NCBI RefSeq assembly: GCF_900199545.1
Contig: NZ_LT962671.1
Location: 2,374,003 to 2,438,002, forward strand
Length of the DNA stretch: 64,000 nt
Origin: Raoultibacter massiliensis
GTDB taxonomy: Bacteria; Actinomycetota; Coriobacteriia; Coriobacteriales; Eggerthellaceae
Direction of reading: 5' to 3'
Shown here: in pieces, positions 32,482-43,225 of the stretch
How positions within the stretch are numbered: position 1 is the stretch's first letter
Layout of the letters: each line of letters opens with the position of its first letter
Program-made: the position numbers and the translations under genes
The notes under the pieces: generated by a model
What the model saw: the letters and a program-made list of their open reading frames with translations, nothing else
Databases searched by the model: none
Told to the model about the DNA's origin: nothing

Positions 32482-35400
32482 TTACGCAAGCGCCTTTTCG
32501 ATGGCTGCGAAAAGCGCCTCGGAAACGGTCCACTCGTCGCCGAGCACGTAGGCGTTCTCAATCTCGCCGGCGTGCGATGCGAGCACCTTTGAGATGCACA
32601 CATCGGCGCCGTCTCCCTCGTCTACGAGCAAAAGCGGAGAGAGGTTTTTGCCGCCGAAGGCGGAAGCCACGAGCGCGTCGGCGTACTTGCCGTCGCGTCC
32701 CGCAGTGATCGCCACGTTCCTACATGCGAATCCATGGTCGAGCGCCCATTCGGCAATGCGCTGAGAGGTAATGTAGCGATCCGCGCCTCCGATGCGCTCG
32801 ACGGAACCTACCAGGGACTTCACTGCTTCGAAGGCCTCTTCGGAGACCGACCAACCGTCTCCGAGCACGATCGCGTTGGTGAAACCGCCGCCCTTGATGG
32901 CGTCGAGGGCAGCCTGCGGAAGCGCGCCCGAATCGTCGGCCAGAAAGACCGGGGCCTTCAGTGCATAGGCCACCGTCGAGATGGAGAGCGAGTCGGCCGC
33001 CTTCTTGCCAGTGGCGACGATCGCGGTCGAGCCCCAGCCGCCTTCGCCGGCCTCGTAAATCCTGACCGCGGTCTCGAGACGATCGGCGCCTCCCAGGCGA
33101 ACCGCGTCGCCCGTGATCGCCTCGATCTCGCTAAACGTGCGCTTGGAGACCGACCACTCGTCGCCGATCACGTAGGCCTTCGTCGCCCCGAGGCGCTCGA
33201 TCTCGGATCTGGTCTCGGCCGTAAGCGAAGAAGTCTCGGTGAGGAGAACCTGGCCGCCCGTCGCACCCGCGAGGCTCGCGGCCGCAAGCGCGTCGGGGAA
33301 GTTGTCGCCGCGGGCCACGACGACCGTCGGGCAGGAGCCGTCGTCGGGGAACGCGGCCTTCGAGACAAGGGCCATGGTGGCGTAGCGGTCGGCGCCGCCG
33401 AGGCGGTTAACGCTTGTGGTCCCGGGCTCGTCTTGTTTTGCTTTGACGGTCACTTCGCACTCGGCGCTCTTGCCGCCCGCTGCAGCCGTGATCGTTGCTT
33501 TGCCTTCGGCAACGGCGGTAACGACACCGTCCTTGACCGTTGCGATCGCCTCATCCGACGATTTCCACGTCACCGAAGGATCGGTTGCTTCGGCAGGCGA
33601 AACCGTTGCCTTGAGCGTTGCCGCGGCTCCGATTTCAAGGGACAGGGCGGTTTGATCGAGCACGATACCCGTTACGGCAATCGCCTGGGTAACCGTATAC
33701 ACATCGCCTTGGACGTCTAGCACGTAGCCCGCAGCTGCCGTGATCGAGCCGACGGCGAAGCCTTTCGCATCGAGCGTGAACGAAACGGCGCGATCGATTA
33801 CTGCATCGGCTGCGTCCTTCTGAAGTTCGATCGTCCCGCCGTCCTTAACGTTATCAATGGCGGCCTGAAGCGTTTCGTACCCGATGCCATCGGTCGTAGC
33901 AACACTGTCGTTGCTCGTCATCAGCGTGATTTCGCTGAATCCATGAGGGTTCGCAAACGAAGCGATGAATTTGCCGTCAGAACCCTGGCTGAGCGCAGCC
34001 GTGTAAATGTAGGTGCTTCCATCGTCTTTGACGTGCCTTGCGAATACCGGGTCATCCGTCGTGCTGACAAAGCCTGCAGGAAGCGGCACCGATACGGTTG
34101 TCTGCGTTGTCACCTCAACCGGAACAGGCTCGCCGACGACAACGGCGTTCCTCCCCGAATCATCGAACACGATATCGTCAACGCTGCCTGCCGTCGTTGC
34201 GACGACGCGTGTTTTCGGCGTTATGTCGAGAGCGAGCGATTTCGCGCCGCCCTCTTCGGTATACGCCTTCGCGGCAATTTCCAAATACGCCTGAACGTAC
34301 ACCGTGATCGGCGCGGTGGCATCGGGGGAGATGGCGTCTTTCAAAGCCTGTTCCGCCTCCGCAACCGCATCGGGGGTCAGCTCTTCAACGGCGGCGTTCG
34401 CATGAGCGTTCAGCCCCGCCACTTCCGCCTTCGCCACGCTTTCGACGATCTCGTCCTTCTTGTCGCCGAGAGCCTCCTCGTTTTCGATCTTCACTTCCGG
34501 CTCCACGACAACGGGCTTGGCATCGGTTGCCGCCTTGCTCTCGCTAACCATGTATTGATATTCGGCTTTGTCGCTTGGCAAAACCGTCTTTTTGTCGACG
34601 AGATAAGCTGCGGGGTCAACCGTATAGTAGCCTCCGGACACCTCTACGGATACCTTCTCGGCATCGCCGCTCTGGCTGATAGCGCCCTGGAACTCTCCAT
34701 TGTTAAGAGCAACCCTCAGCGTGTTGTCGGGATACGACGAAGAGTCAAGATCCGCTTTCAGCACGGCCTTGGCACCCTGGAACACCCCGTCGTCGACAAT
34801 GAGGGTTCCGCCCGAAGAGAACACGTAGAGCGCATAACCGTCTTCCGATACGTAGGTGCCCCCTTTCACGGTAACCGTGCCCCCCGTGCTTACGCTCACG
34901 CAGGTGCTCGTCCAATCGAAATACCCCTTCTGCATGAACGTGCAATCCTCAAGCACCGCTTCCGCATCGGCGTGGGCCACTTCGATGCCGCCGCCGTACT
35001 CGGAGTCGACGGTTACGTTCTTGAGGCGCGCCGTACAAGGCCCCGTGAGCTTCACGTTCAGACCCCATGGACGGCTATTTTCAAGCGTCACGTTCTCCAT
35101 GTCGAGCTCGCCGCCCTCGGCACGCAACATGCCATAGAGGCCGGTGCCCGCATCGGCGCCGCTCTTCGAAAGATCGATCGCTTTCCCATCGGCGATCATG
35201 GTTCCGTTGACGATGGTGAGATGACCCGATTTCAGCATTATTCCACGGTTGTTGATGTTGCTGCCATCGGTAACGGTGAAGGTCTTCTGGTTCAGGTCGA
35301 TCGTTACATCTTTGTCGACGATAATGCCGCTTGCCTGCGAGAAGTCATCGAGCAGCGTCACGGTTTCCGCCGGCTGCGCCGCAGCAACCGCGTCATCGAG

Positions 35401-38400
35401 ACTCGCATACTTGCTACCGCCAACCTGGGCAATGGCATTGGTGAGCACGGCGGTCTCGTCAGCCTCAACCGCAATCGCGCGACCGGTGTTGGTAGCGGCG
35501 TCAAGACGGTCGCCCGGATAGTGGATCTGGGCGTTGGCTGCAGTCCCCGAAACGGTTACGGTGATAAGCTTGGACGTTTCGTTAGCGCGGCCTTCGCCGA
35601 TCAGGATGTCGCCGTTGGCCGGTGCGACGCCCTCGGAATACGAGAACGAACAATCGGCAACGCTTCCTGTCAGGCTCGCATCGCCTTCGGCGGTATAGCG
35701 GACGGGAGCGGCGTACAGCACGCTGTTCTCGTCGCCTATGCCGCAGTCCGTGAAGGCGGTGTTTTTGATATCGACCGCAAGCGACCCCTCGTTCGCCTTG
35801 AGCTTGACGTTCACTGCACCGGCAAGGTTGTTGGCAAACGTGCAGCCATCGATAACGATGGAACCGGCTGCGTTGCTGTACACAGCGCATGCCGCACCGG
35901 CAAAATCGCAGTTCGTCAGTTCATAGTTGTTGACGCCCGCCGCTCCGCTGATGTACACGCGCTGCCCCGTGAAGCCCTCGACGCTGTCGCAATTATCCAT
36001 CTTGAGGGTGAACGTCTTGTCCGTTCCGTAGGTGCCGCCGCGCTGACCCCAAACCGTCGCGTTTTTCAGATTCGAGATGGTGAGCGTCGTATCTTCAAGC
36101 AAGCTTGCGTACGATTCGATCGAGAATGTCGCTTCGCCCTCAGGAGCCGCTTTAGTGCAGATCAGCGTAGCGCCGTTGCCCTCGATGGTCAAAGACCGAT
36201 AGACGCTCGGATGATTCGACCCCATAACGATAAGCTTTCCGGGTTCGCATTCTATCTTCGCGCCCGAGTGATCCTTGACCGCCTCGAGAGCGTCTTTCAT
36301 CTCGTCGAACGTTCCGATTTCCCCACCGTCAGCCGTCGTCGCGGTTATCGAGCCGTATACGCTGTCGGCGAACCAGGTTCCATCGTCTGCCCGTACCGCC
36401 GTGTAAAGCGCGCCATCGCTGTGCTCGGTCTGGTACGCATAGCCGCTGCCTGCGGCGCTGCTTATGGTTCCCTCGCCCCCGTTCACGGTTCCCGTATTGG
36501 AGAACCCGATGATATCGAGAGTGGCAGCGCTTTCAAGATACCCGAAACCGAATACGTAGCCGACGGACCCCTTGGCGGTTATGGCTCCCGAATTGGAGCA
36601 GTTGTAGATTCCGATTGTCCCGGTAGCGCCAGATGCGGTACCGAACATGCTGCCGACGTTGTAGGCGGCAGATCCGCCAATCTGAGCGCCGATCTTGCAG
36701 TTCACGAAAAGAGTCTCGTCTTCTGCATTCGTGTTCTTAACGCCGCCCACGATGCCGCCGACCCCATACGACGCGCCTGTCGCGACTACCGAGCCGCTCA
36801 CGCTAACGTTTTCGTAGACTGTGCTTTCCGAGTAGCCGGCCAGCGACCCTATGTATCCGCTCGACGTGCTGTAATCGCACTCGGCAAGAGTCAGGTTCTT
36901 GACGGTAGCGCCGTACAGCTCGTTGAACAAACCCACGTATCCGCTCGCCTTGCCCAGCGCAAGCCCCGCAACAGCATGATCGCGACCATCGATGACGATG
37001 TTCGATGCCCTCCCGAGGCTCTCGAACGCAACGCCTTCGGGCATGACGATGTCGTCCGCAAAAGAAATGTTCGTGATGCCGGATTGACCCTCCGCTTCAA
37101 GCAGCACCTTCAACCATTGAAGGGCCATCGGAGTATCGACGAGATAGGAGCCATCGGCAGACACCTCGGGCATATTCGCTATCGAGCCCGTCAGGTTTTC
37201 CGGGTTGGTCAAAAACCCGTTCACTACCAAGGTTCCCTCGTTCGATATGCGCCCATCCTGGAACAGAACAGCCTCGGACGCAATTGTGAGGCTGGATCCG
37301 TTCGAAACGACGATCGTCCACGTAGAGGGCAGAATCGCACTTGAGCCGAGAACGATGTCCCCGCTCAAAATGAGATTCTTCGGATGCGCTGCATCGGCGT
37401 TGTCCAAAGCTTCCTTCAGCGCGCTTTCGGAATCTATCGCAAGATCGACTGGAGCCTCCGCCCTGCTGACCACGAAGAAATCGCCCTCTTGGGCTACCAC
37501 ACAGGTTGACAGGTCGACGCATTGCGTCGGATCGCTCGAAAACGTACCTCCCGTCACGGTGACGGCGTCCGAAATCGCGGTGCCGTTCATTGCTCCGTAC
37601 GTCGCATTGCCGACGAACGTGCCGCCGGAAATCGAAACCGGTGCCGACGGGCTATCGCAGAACAAGGCTGATTCGGAAACGCTCGTGTACGTACCGTCCT
37701 CGATGGTCATGCAGCCGTTCGTCCGGTTCTCGATAGCCGCGCAAGCATTGTCCCATCCGCCGGAGTAGCCGGCTTTGCTCGATACGATCGAGGCAGAGCC
37801 CGAAAGCGCGCACGTGCCCAGATTCAAAAGACCGACCGCGCTCGCACTCGAAATCTTGCCGCCCGTAACGGCAAGCTCGGCACCCTCTGCGTTTTTCACC
37901 GTGCGCGTGCAAGCATTGGAGGCTTCGTTATAGTTCGCTATCTCGCCCGCACCGGCCTCGCTTCCATCCTGAATGGTCAGAGTGCCGCGATTCAGCAAAA
38001 CATGGGCTTTGCTGTAGTTGTTCCCGTTGGTATCCAGCGATGCCTTGATGCTGTGCCCGTTCAAATCGAGAACGACGTCCTGGCCCGCCTCCACAGAGAC
38101 TGCGGCAACTTCGGATTCGCCTGGAGAGATCACCCCCGCATCGATATCCGCGACAAGCTTTACCGCCTGGCCCTGAGAAGCACTCGATAGCGCGTCGGTC
38201 AAAGCTTCAAGCGTATCGACTTCGATCGGATCGCCTGCGGCAGAAAGGCCTGCCGCCCGATTCGGCTCCGCATCGGCTGTACCCTCGGTCGCCTTCGCCG
38301 AGCGAGAGCCGAATGGGGATTCTTGCCCTGCGGCTTCCTCGGAAGGAGCCGCTTCGTCTTCAAAGTTCTGACCGAGGTCCTCCGCGCTCCCGGATCGTGC

Positions 38401-38568
38401 TTCAACCTGATCTGTCTGAGAATACGGCGGTGCTGCATCCGCCTCGTCGCCCCACGCCGCAGAGGGGATCATGAGCGTTGCCGCCATGACGAACGCCATG
38501 AAAGCAGAGAACAGCCTCTTCGATCTCGCCCCCTTTGCATCAAGAGAGGTTTGCCTTGCTTGCGCCAT
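32482..38568 (-). CDS. Giant CWB2 surface protein (2028 residues), phase-variable promoter
   Basis: The protein starts at ATG 38568 behind AAAGGAG; the frame extends to 38697. A Sec signal ends near [10 protein letters not shown]. The next 1500 residues are repeats with IEGNGATLI-, TVTGGTFSS- and LTIQDG-like strands, as in right-handed beta-helix adhesins. A Big_2-like domain follows ([16 protein letters not shown]), and the last 290 residues are three CWB2 repeats ([50 protein letters not shown]) that bind cell-wall polymer. It should be displayed on the cell surface. Expression is governed by a promoter with a G9 tract (38810-38836) and a cyclic-di-GMP riboswitch (38680-38774). It is divergent from the ibrA-like gene. 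The antisense frame 33943-37344 is a shadow. Confidence 0.87.
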   Translation of the reverse strand: MAQARQTSLDAKGARSKRLFSAFMAFVMAATLMIPSAAWGDEADAAPPYSQTDQVEARSGSAEDLGQNFEDEAAPSEEAAGQESPFGSRSAKATEGTADAEPNRAAGLSAAGDPIEVDTLEALTDALSSASQGQAVKLVADIDAGVISPGESEVAAVSVEAGQDVVLDLNGHSIKASLDTNGNNYSKAHVLLNRGTLTIQDGSEAGAGEIANYNEASNACTRTVKNAEGAELAVTGGKISSASAVGLLNLGTCALSGSASIVSSKAGYSGGWDNACAAIENRTNGCMTIEDGTYTSVSESALFCDSPSAPVSISGGTFVGNATYGAMNGTAISDAVTVTGGTFSSDPTQCVDLSTCVVAQEGDFFVVSRAEAPVDLAIDSESALKEALDNADAAHPKNLILSGDIVLGSSAILPSTWTIVVSNGSSLTIASEAVLFQDGRISNEGTLVVNGFLTNPENLTGSIANMPEVSADGSYLVDTPMALQWLKVLLEAEGQSGITNISFADDIVMPEGVAFESLGRASNIVIDGRDHAVAGLALGKASGYVGLFNELYGATVKNLTLAECDYSTSSGYIGSLAGYSESTVYENVSVSGSVVATGASYGVGGIVGGVKNTNAEDETLFVNCKIGAQIGGSAAYNVGSMFGTASGATGTIGIYNCSNSGAITAKGSVGYVFGFGYLESAATLDIIGFSNTGTVNGGEGTISSAAGSGYAYQTEHSDGALYTAVRADDGTWFADSVYGSITATTADGGEIGTFDEMKDALEAVKDHSGAKIECEPGKLIVMGSNHPSVYRSLTIEGNGATLICTKAAPEGEATFSIESYASLLEDTTLTISNLKNATVWGQRGGTYGTDKTFTLKMDNCDSVEGFTGQRVYISGAAGVNNYELTNCDFAGAACAVYSNAAGSIVIDGCTFANNLAGAVNVKLKANEGSLAVDIKNTAFTDCGIGDENSVLYAAPVRYTAEGDASLTGSVADCSFSYSEGVAPANGDILIGEGRANETSKLITVTVSGTAANAQIHYPGDRLDAATNTGRAIAVEADETAVLTNAIAQVGGSKYASLDDAVAAAQPAETVTLLDDFSQASGIIVDKDVTIDLNQKTFTVTDGSNINNRGIMLKSGHLTIVNGTMIADGKAIDLSKSGADAGTGLYGMLRAEGGELDMENVTLENSRPWGLNVKLTGPCTARLKNVTVDSEYGGGIEVAHADAEAVLEDCTFMQKGYFDWTSTCVSVSTGGTVTVKGGTYVSEDGYALYVFSSGGTLIVDDGVFQGAKAVLKADLDSSSYPDNTLRVALNNGEFQGAISQSGDAEKVSVEVSGGYYTVDPAAYLVDKKTVLPSDKAEYQYMVSESKAATDAKPVVVEPEVKIENEEALGDKKDEIVESVAKAEVAGLNAHANAAVEELTPDAVAEAEQALKDAISPDATAPITVYVQAYLEIAAKAYTEEGGAKSLALDITPKTRVVATTAGSVDDIVFDDSGRNAVVVGEPVPVEVTTQTTVSVPLPAGFVSTTDDPVFARHVKDDGSTYIYTAALSQGSDGKFIASFANPHGFSEITLMTSNDSVATTDGIGYETLQAAIDNVKDGGTIELQKDAADAVIDRAVSFTLDAKGFAVGSITAAAGYVLDVQGDVYTVTQAIAVTGIVLDQTALSLEIGAAATLKATVSPAEATDPSVTWKSSDEAIATVKDGVVTAVAEGKATITAAAGGKSAECEVTVKAKQDEPGTTSVNRLGGADRYATMALVSKAAFPDDGSCPTVVVARGDNFPDALAAASLAGATGGQVLLTETSSLTAETRSEIERLGATKAYVIGDEWSVSKRTFSEIEAITGDAVRLGGADRLETAVRIYEAGEGGWGSTAIVATGKKAADSLSISTVAYALKAPVFLADDSGALPQAALDAIKGGGFTNAIVLGDGWSVSEEAFEAVKSLVGSVERIGGADRYITSQRIAEWALDHGFACRNVAITAGRDGKYADALVASAFGGKNLSPLLLVDEGDGADVCISKVLASHAGEIENAYVLGDEWTVSEALFAAIEKALA

Positions 38569-38605
38569 CCCGGCTCCTTTCCGCTCATCCCGCATCGACG
38601 TCCCG

Positions 38606-38641
38606 AAAAACAAAACGGCCGAAACCTGTAGCCTCGACCGG
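38606..38641 (-). terminator. Leader terminator of the 2028-residue protein gene (expression platform)
   Basis: On the minus strand CGGTCGAG pairs with TTTCGGCCG, with a loop containing GCTACAGG, and is followed by TTTTGTTTTT. It lies between the riboswitch aptamer and the ribosome binding site, so it is the probable switch element. GCTACAGG is also present in the aptamer, offering an alternative pairing. Confidence 0.65.
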
Positions 38642-38679
38642 TCTTGTTTCAGTTCGATACGGGAAAGGAGGCGCTCCGC

Positions 38680-38774
38680 GCATCCATCGATCTGCAACTG
38701 GCTGGCCGCCTACATGGTGTGGCCCCTGTAGCTTTGCGTCGCCGCCTTTCGGCGGGTTTGCATGGATTGATGCA
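38680..38774 (-). promoter_or_regulatory. Cyclic-di-GMP-I (GEMM) riboswitch aptamer
   Basis: The minus strand reads GCAAACC, then a five-base-pair helix capped by GAAA (CCGCC GAAA GGCGG), then GACGCAAAGC, the core signature of the class I cyclic-di-GMP aptamer. A second hairpin (CTACAGGGGCC region) and a closing helix between 38680-38690 and 38763-38773 complete the fold. It lies in the leader of the giant surface protein gene, upstream of a terminator, so cyclic-di-GMP should control read-through. Such placement before surface proteins is known for this class. Confidence 0.85.
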
Positions 38775-38809
38775 TTCTATAACCAAACAGCTTAAACTTC
38801 TAGTTGGCA

Positions 38810-38836
38810 ATGATACCCCCCCCCGATGTTTGTCAA
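38810..38836 (-). promoter_or_regulatory. Promoter with G9 spacer, 2028-residue protein gene
   Basis: On the minus strand TTGACA (38831-38836), AACATC, nine G (C9 on the plus strand, 38816-38824) and TATCAT (38810-38815). The spacer is 15 bp, two below the optimum of 17; G11 would give 17. Slipped-strand changes in the tract would alter promoter strength. Confidence 0.8.
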
Positions 38837-39085
38837 GACTTGTTCGTTTTTCAGGCGCAGCGTCGAATCGATTCGCCTCTTGGCTTCCGCAAGATCCTCT
38901 CCCGCACAACCCATCCCAAACCTCCGTTTTCAGCGCACCCAATCGCCAACCGCCCTTCCCGATAGGCATTCTATGCCGATAGGTCAGCTTTACTGGCAAG
39001 CAGAGCCGTTTTATGTTAATCATTAAGGGAGCTTTCGCGAATACGGCGCGCAAGCCGCAAACGGCATCCAACGGGCATCAACCAT

Positions 39086-40423
39086 ATGATCAGAAGATAC
39101 ACCGAACAAAACGTTTTCGAAGCGCTGCAGGACCGTCTTCGGTTCGTGTTCGAAGAGTTCGACAACGTGTTCGTATCATTCTCGGGAGGCAAGGACAGCG
39201 GCCTTCTGCTCAACCTGGTGCTCGACTTCAGAAACAAACACTTCCCCAACAAGATCGTCGGCGTGTTCCATCAGGATTTCGAAGCGCAGTACTCGGCCAC
39301 GACCGAGTACGTCGAACGCACCTTCGACAGAATCGAAGGAGAAACGGAACCCTACTGGGTGTGCCTGCCCATGGCCACGAGAACCGCCCTCAGCAGCTAC
39401 GAGATGTTCTGGTATCCGTGGGACGACGAGAAGGAAGACGCATGGGTCCGTCCCATGCCCGAACGCCCTTACGTCGTCAACCTCGAAAAGAACCCTATCG
39501 AAACCTACCGCTACAGGATGCACCAAGAAGATCTTGCCAAGCAGTTTGGAAGGTGGTACCGGATGGCGCACGGCGGCGGAAAAACGGTCTGCCTGCTCGG
39601 GATCCGCGCCGACGAATCGCTGCACCGCTACAGCGGAATACTCAACAAGCGCCATGGCTACGAAGGGAAATGCTGGATCACTTCGCAATTCAAGGGCGTT
39701 TGGGCCGCAAGCCCCCTTTACGATTGGTCGGTGTCCGACGTCTGGCACGCAAACGCGCTCTTCGGATACGACTACAACCGCCTTTACGACCTGTATCACA
39801 TGGCGGGCCTCTCGCCCGATCAAATGCGGGTCGCCTCCCCCTTCGGAGATTCGGCGAAGGACAGCCTCAACCTCTACCGTGTGATCGATCCCGAAATATG
39901 GGCCAAGCTCGTCGGACGCGTGCAGGGTGCGAACTTCGGCGCAATCTACTGCCGCACCAAGGCCATGGGATATCGAAACCTGGAACTCCCCGAAGGACAC
40001 ACGTGGAAATCGTTCACGTTCTTCCTGCTCGAAACGCTCCCCTGCCAGCTGCGCGAAAGCTACGTGCGCAAGTTCAAAACCTCGATCGAGTTCTGGTACG
40101 AAACAGGCGGAGGCCTAAGCGAAGAGGTCATATCCGAGCTCTTGGAGCGCGGCTACCGCATAAGGCGCAACGGCGTTTCCAACTATACCCTTCGCAAGAA
40201 TTCCCGCATCGTGTTCGAGGGCGACCTTCCCGACCACACCGACGACGTGAAGAGCACCAAAGACATCCCCAGCTGGAAGAGAATGTGCTACTGCATCCTG
40301 AAGAACGACCACAACTGCCGCTTCATGGGATTCGGGCTAACGCGCGAGCAGCAAAGGCGCGTCGATGCTCTCAAGCGCGAGTACCGGGCGGTAATCGGAA
40401 AGCGAGGAGAGAATGGAGCCTAG
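39086..40423 (+). CDS. ibrA: IbrA-like PAPS-reductase-family protein (DUF3440)
   Basis: The 445-residue protein has the adenine-nucleotide alpha-hydrolase fold of PAPS reductases: the P-loop VFVSFSGGKDSGLLLNL (29-45), then GVFHQDFEAQYSAT and KTVCLLGIRADESLHRYSGI. The C-terminal part has the DUF3440 pattern (SWKRMCYCILKNDHNCRFMG). IbrA of E. coli, encoded with IbrB, activates immunoglobulin-binding surface protein genes; related DndC works in DNA phosphorothioation. The IbrB-like gene overlaps it by 11 bp. Here the pair sits between phase-variable surface-protein genes. Whether it acts on DNA, RNA or sulfur metabolism is unknown. Confidence 0.8.
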   Translation: MIRRYTEQNVFEALQDRLRFVFEEFDNVFVSFSGGKDSGLLLNLVLDFRNKHFPNKIVGVFHQDFEAQYSATTEYVERTFDRIEGETEPYWVCLPMATRTALSSYEMFWYPWDDEKEDAWVRPMPERPYVVNLEKNPIETYRYRMHQEDLAKQFGRWYRMAHGGGKTVCLLGIRADESLHRYSGILNKRHGYEGKCWITSQFKGVWAASPLYDWSVSDVWHANALFGYDYNRLYDLYHMAGLSPDQMRVASPFGDSAKDSLNLYRVIDPEIWAKLVGRVQGANFGAIYCRTKAMGYRNLELPEGHTWKSFTFFLLETLPCQLRESYVRKFKTSIEFWYETGGGLSEEVISELLERGYRIRRNGVSNYTLRKNSRIVFEGDLPDHTDDVKSTKDIPSWKRMCYCILKNDHNCRFMGFGLTREQQRRVDALKREYRAVIGKRGENGA

Positions 40424-40931
40424 AAGCCCTGTATACAACGTAATCGCCGTACCGATCGAAAAGGTGAAGCCGAATTCGTACAACCCGAACTCGGTGGCTC
40501 CACCCGAACTCGATCTGCTTTACGACAGCATCAGGGAAGACGGCTACACCATGCCCATCGTGTGCTACTTCGACGAAACGGGCGACGAATACGTGATCGT
40601 GGACGGATTCCACCGCTACCGCGTTATGCTCGAGCACCCCGACATTCGCGAACGGGAGAGCGGCATGCTGCCGGTATCCGTGATCGACAAGCCGCTCGAC
40701 TGCCGCATGGCATCGACGATCAGGCACAACCGCGCACGGGGATCCCACAACGTCGACCTCATGAGCAAGATCGTCGCCGATCTCCACGAGCTCGGCCGCT
40801 CAGACGCATGGATATCGAAGCACCTCGGCATGGACAAAGACGAGATCCTGCGCCTCAAGCAGATTACGGGGTTGGCAGCCCTGTTCAAAGACGCCGAGTT
40901 CGGCGCATCATGGATTCCCGAAGAAGAATAG
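40413..40931 (+). CDS. ibrB: IbrB-like ParB/Srx-fold protein
   Basis: The 172-residue protein has the ParB/sulfiredoxin nuclease-like domain (VKPNSYNPNSVAPPELDLLY, YVIVDGFHRYRVML, and RHNRARGSHNVDLMSKIV). The C-terminal part has a helix-turn-helix-like segment (DAWISKHLGMDKDEILRLKQ). Start ATG at 40413 lies within the end of ibrA, so the two are made together. IbrB works with IbrA in the E. coli system. The ParB/Srx fold binds nucleotides, often CTP or ATP, and can bind DNA. Confidence 0.8.
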   Translation: MEPRSPVYNVIAVPIEKVKPNSYNPNSVAPPELDLLYDSIREDGYTMPIVCYFDETGDEYVIVDGFHRYRVMLEHPDIRERESGMLPVSVIDKPLDCRMASTIRHNRARGSHNVDLMSKIVADLHELGRSDAWISKHLGMDKDEILRLKQITGLAALFKDAEFGASWIPEEE

Positions 40932-41040
40932 CCGATTCGGCAGAAAGCCCCGAAACCTCGCATCGTCGCTGCTGCCCGAACCGGCGCAGCAGTGATTCTC
41001 CTTTCAGCCGATACCCGTTCGATAAGCTTCTCGGTAATAT

Positions 41041-41060
41041 CACCAATGGTGTTATATAAT
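41041..41060 (+). promoter_or_regulatory. Promoter and small palindrome before the glucosaminidase gene
   Basis: TATAAT (41055-41060) is preceded at once by CACCAATGGTG (41041-41051), an inverted repeat with a 3-bp centre. No good -35 hexamer is seen. The repeat occupies the spacer, so a repressor or activator could act here. Confidence 0.5.
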
Positions 41061-41144
41061 GGCCTCATCCCAGCTCGCTCGCGGCAAGGGGCGCACGCCG
41101 AAGCGATCGGGATCCGAACCGACACACGATCAGAAGGAGCAGAC

Positions 41145-43225
41145 ATGACAAAACGCAGCAAGCCCCTCATATCCGTTTTCCTGGCCTTGACCCTATCGGC
41201 TGCATTGGTTCCCGCAGCATCCTCCTCTGCCTTGGCAGACACCGAAAACGAAGCGCTTTCCGCGGACTCCCCCGCAACCGACGCCGACGCTACGGACTCC
41301 GCCGCAGCGCAAGAAACCAACGGCGCAGAAACCACCCCCCCCCGAACCCCGATGACGGCGGCAATCCTCTAGCAACAAGCACCATCACCGATGAAGAAAT
41401 CTCCGACGTTCTAGCCGAGATACCCAGCGAAGACGAGCAGCCTGCGGCGCGAAGCCTCAGCTTAAACGCATCGAGCGATCCCATTACGTACTTCTCAGGC
41501 GCCGACCGCTTCGAAGTAGCTGCGATGGAGGCCCTGTACGCCTACGGCTCCTCCGAGTACGCCATCATCGCCGGCAGCGAAGGATGGGCGGACGCCCTCT
41601 CCTCAACCAGTCTCGCCGGCGGGCTCAAGTGCCCGATCCTCCTTACGAACGCCGCTTCCGTTCCCTCGTGCACTCTCGATGCGCTCTCTCGGCTTGGCGT
41701 CTCGAAAATCATCGTTGTCGGAGGCCCCAACACCGTTTCCGAAAGCGTGCTGACCCAGCTTGAGAACAAGGGGTTTGCCGTCGAAAAGAGGCTCGGCGGG
41801 GCCGATCGGTACGCGGTTCAGCTGAACATCTACCAATACGGCCTGGATAAGGGCCTGTGGACCGATAGCCGCGTCATCATCGCATCGGGAAACGGATTCA
41901 GCGACGCCCTTTCCGTCTCTCCCGTGGCGCACAGAGACGTCGTTCCCATTTTCCTCGTGAACAACGGCGCATTGAACGCCGCCCAGAAAAGCACGCTTAC
42001 CAAAGATGCCCGTGAAAAGGGCATGTTCAAGGAGACCGTCATCGTCGGCGGGCTCGATTCCGTGTCGCAGGCAACGCAGACATTCATGGGAAGCGTTTCC
42101 GCCTTGTCTTCGGGGATGCAAAACCACGTCACGAGGCTGGGCGGAGCCGACCGCTACGAAGCAAGCGCCAATATCGCCGCCTGGGCGACGTCGCCCGCGC
42201 AGGGATTCACTTGGGATGGAGCAGCCTTCAGTTCCGGTGACAAACCGTATGACGCGCTTGCGGGCAGCGCTGTGCAGGGAACGAGCGGATCCGTCCTTCT
42301 GCTCGTCAACTCCAAATCGAACAACCCGACGATAAAGATGGCGGCCGAAAACAAAGGCTCGATCTCCAGCATCAAATTCTTCGGAGGAAACGCCAGCATC
42401 ACCGATGCCACCCGCTCGCTCATCCGAGCACGGCTCGGCTTTGGAACCGAGGGCGATCTCGTTTCGTATCGGGATTACAGCATCACGCTCGATAAGATGG
42501 CCAACCTGGAAGTAAAAGCGTCCGTCGGATATCAGAACTACAGCAAATCTCAGATTCTCGAATACCTCGACCCCGACAACTTCTCTTTCGGCGAGCAGTC
42601 CTTCTACCAGTTCGCCGTTCTTTCAGACGGCTATTCGCATGCCGTATCGGCAAGCCAAATCAACAGCTTCATCGCAAGCGTGCCCAAAGGGGCAAACGGA
42701 ATGCTCGCCGGACAAGGTCAAACCTTCATCGATGCCGCCAAGCAGTATGGCGTAAACGAAGTGTACCTGCTCGCCCACGCCATCTTGGAAAGCGGATGGG
42801 GAACCTCGGAGCTCGCGAACGGCTACCGCTATAGCGGCGGAACCATCGACGGCACATACTATCCTGCGGGCACGTACTACAATTTCTACGGCATCGGCGC
42901 GTACGACGATACGCCTTTGAGCGGCGGGCGAAAGCTCGCAATCATCAACGGATGGAACTCCCCCGAAAAAGCGATCACGGGAGCCGCCCGGTGGATCGCG
43001 AAATACTACATCAACGATCAGCCCAACCCGCAGAACACGCTGTACAAGATGAAGTGGGATATCCAAAACGCCATGGCGCCGATAAACCCGAATCCCTGGC
43101 ACCAGTACGCAACTTCCCGCACCTGGGCAGTCGGCATCGCGGCCGTCATGAGCGATTGCTACCGCTACAACAAGCTCGACATGGCGAAATCCGGCTTGGT
43201 CTTCGAGGTGCCCTCTTATGCTTAG
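41145..43225 (+). CDS. CWB2 glucosaminidase (cell-wall hydrolase), out of frame at C9 tract
   Basis: The gene begins at ATG 41145 behind AAGGAG. A Sec signal (LALTLSAALVPAASSSALA) and an acidic linker lead to C9 at 41335-41343, where the frame as written runs into TAG at 41370-41372. One more C (or two fewer) joins it to the rest, continuous to TAG at 43225; the downstream frame is open from 41525 and beyond. That part has three CWB2 repeats ([40 protein letters not shown]) and a C-terminal glucosaminidase domain with the catalytic HAILESGWGTSELA. The mature protein would bind the cell wall and cut peptidoglycan. The state in this sequence is off, unless it is a sequencing error. Confidence 0.82.
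41335..41343 (+). repeat. C9 homopolymer in the coding region
   Basis: Nine consecutive C residues in the Thr/Pro linker codons (ACC ACC CCC CCC CGA). Ten would read Pro-Pro-Pro-Asn-Pro and continue in frame to the CWB2 repeats. The position between signal peptide and functional domains is ideal for on/off switching. Confidence 0.85.

Noticed and set aside
33943..37344. 1133-codon open frame on the plus strand
   Set aside because: It lies antisense to the repeat region of the giant surface protein, has no start signal, and has an Arg/His-rich composition typical of shadow frames in GC-rich DNA.
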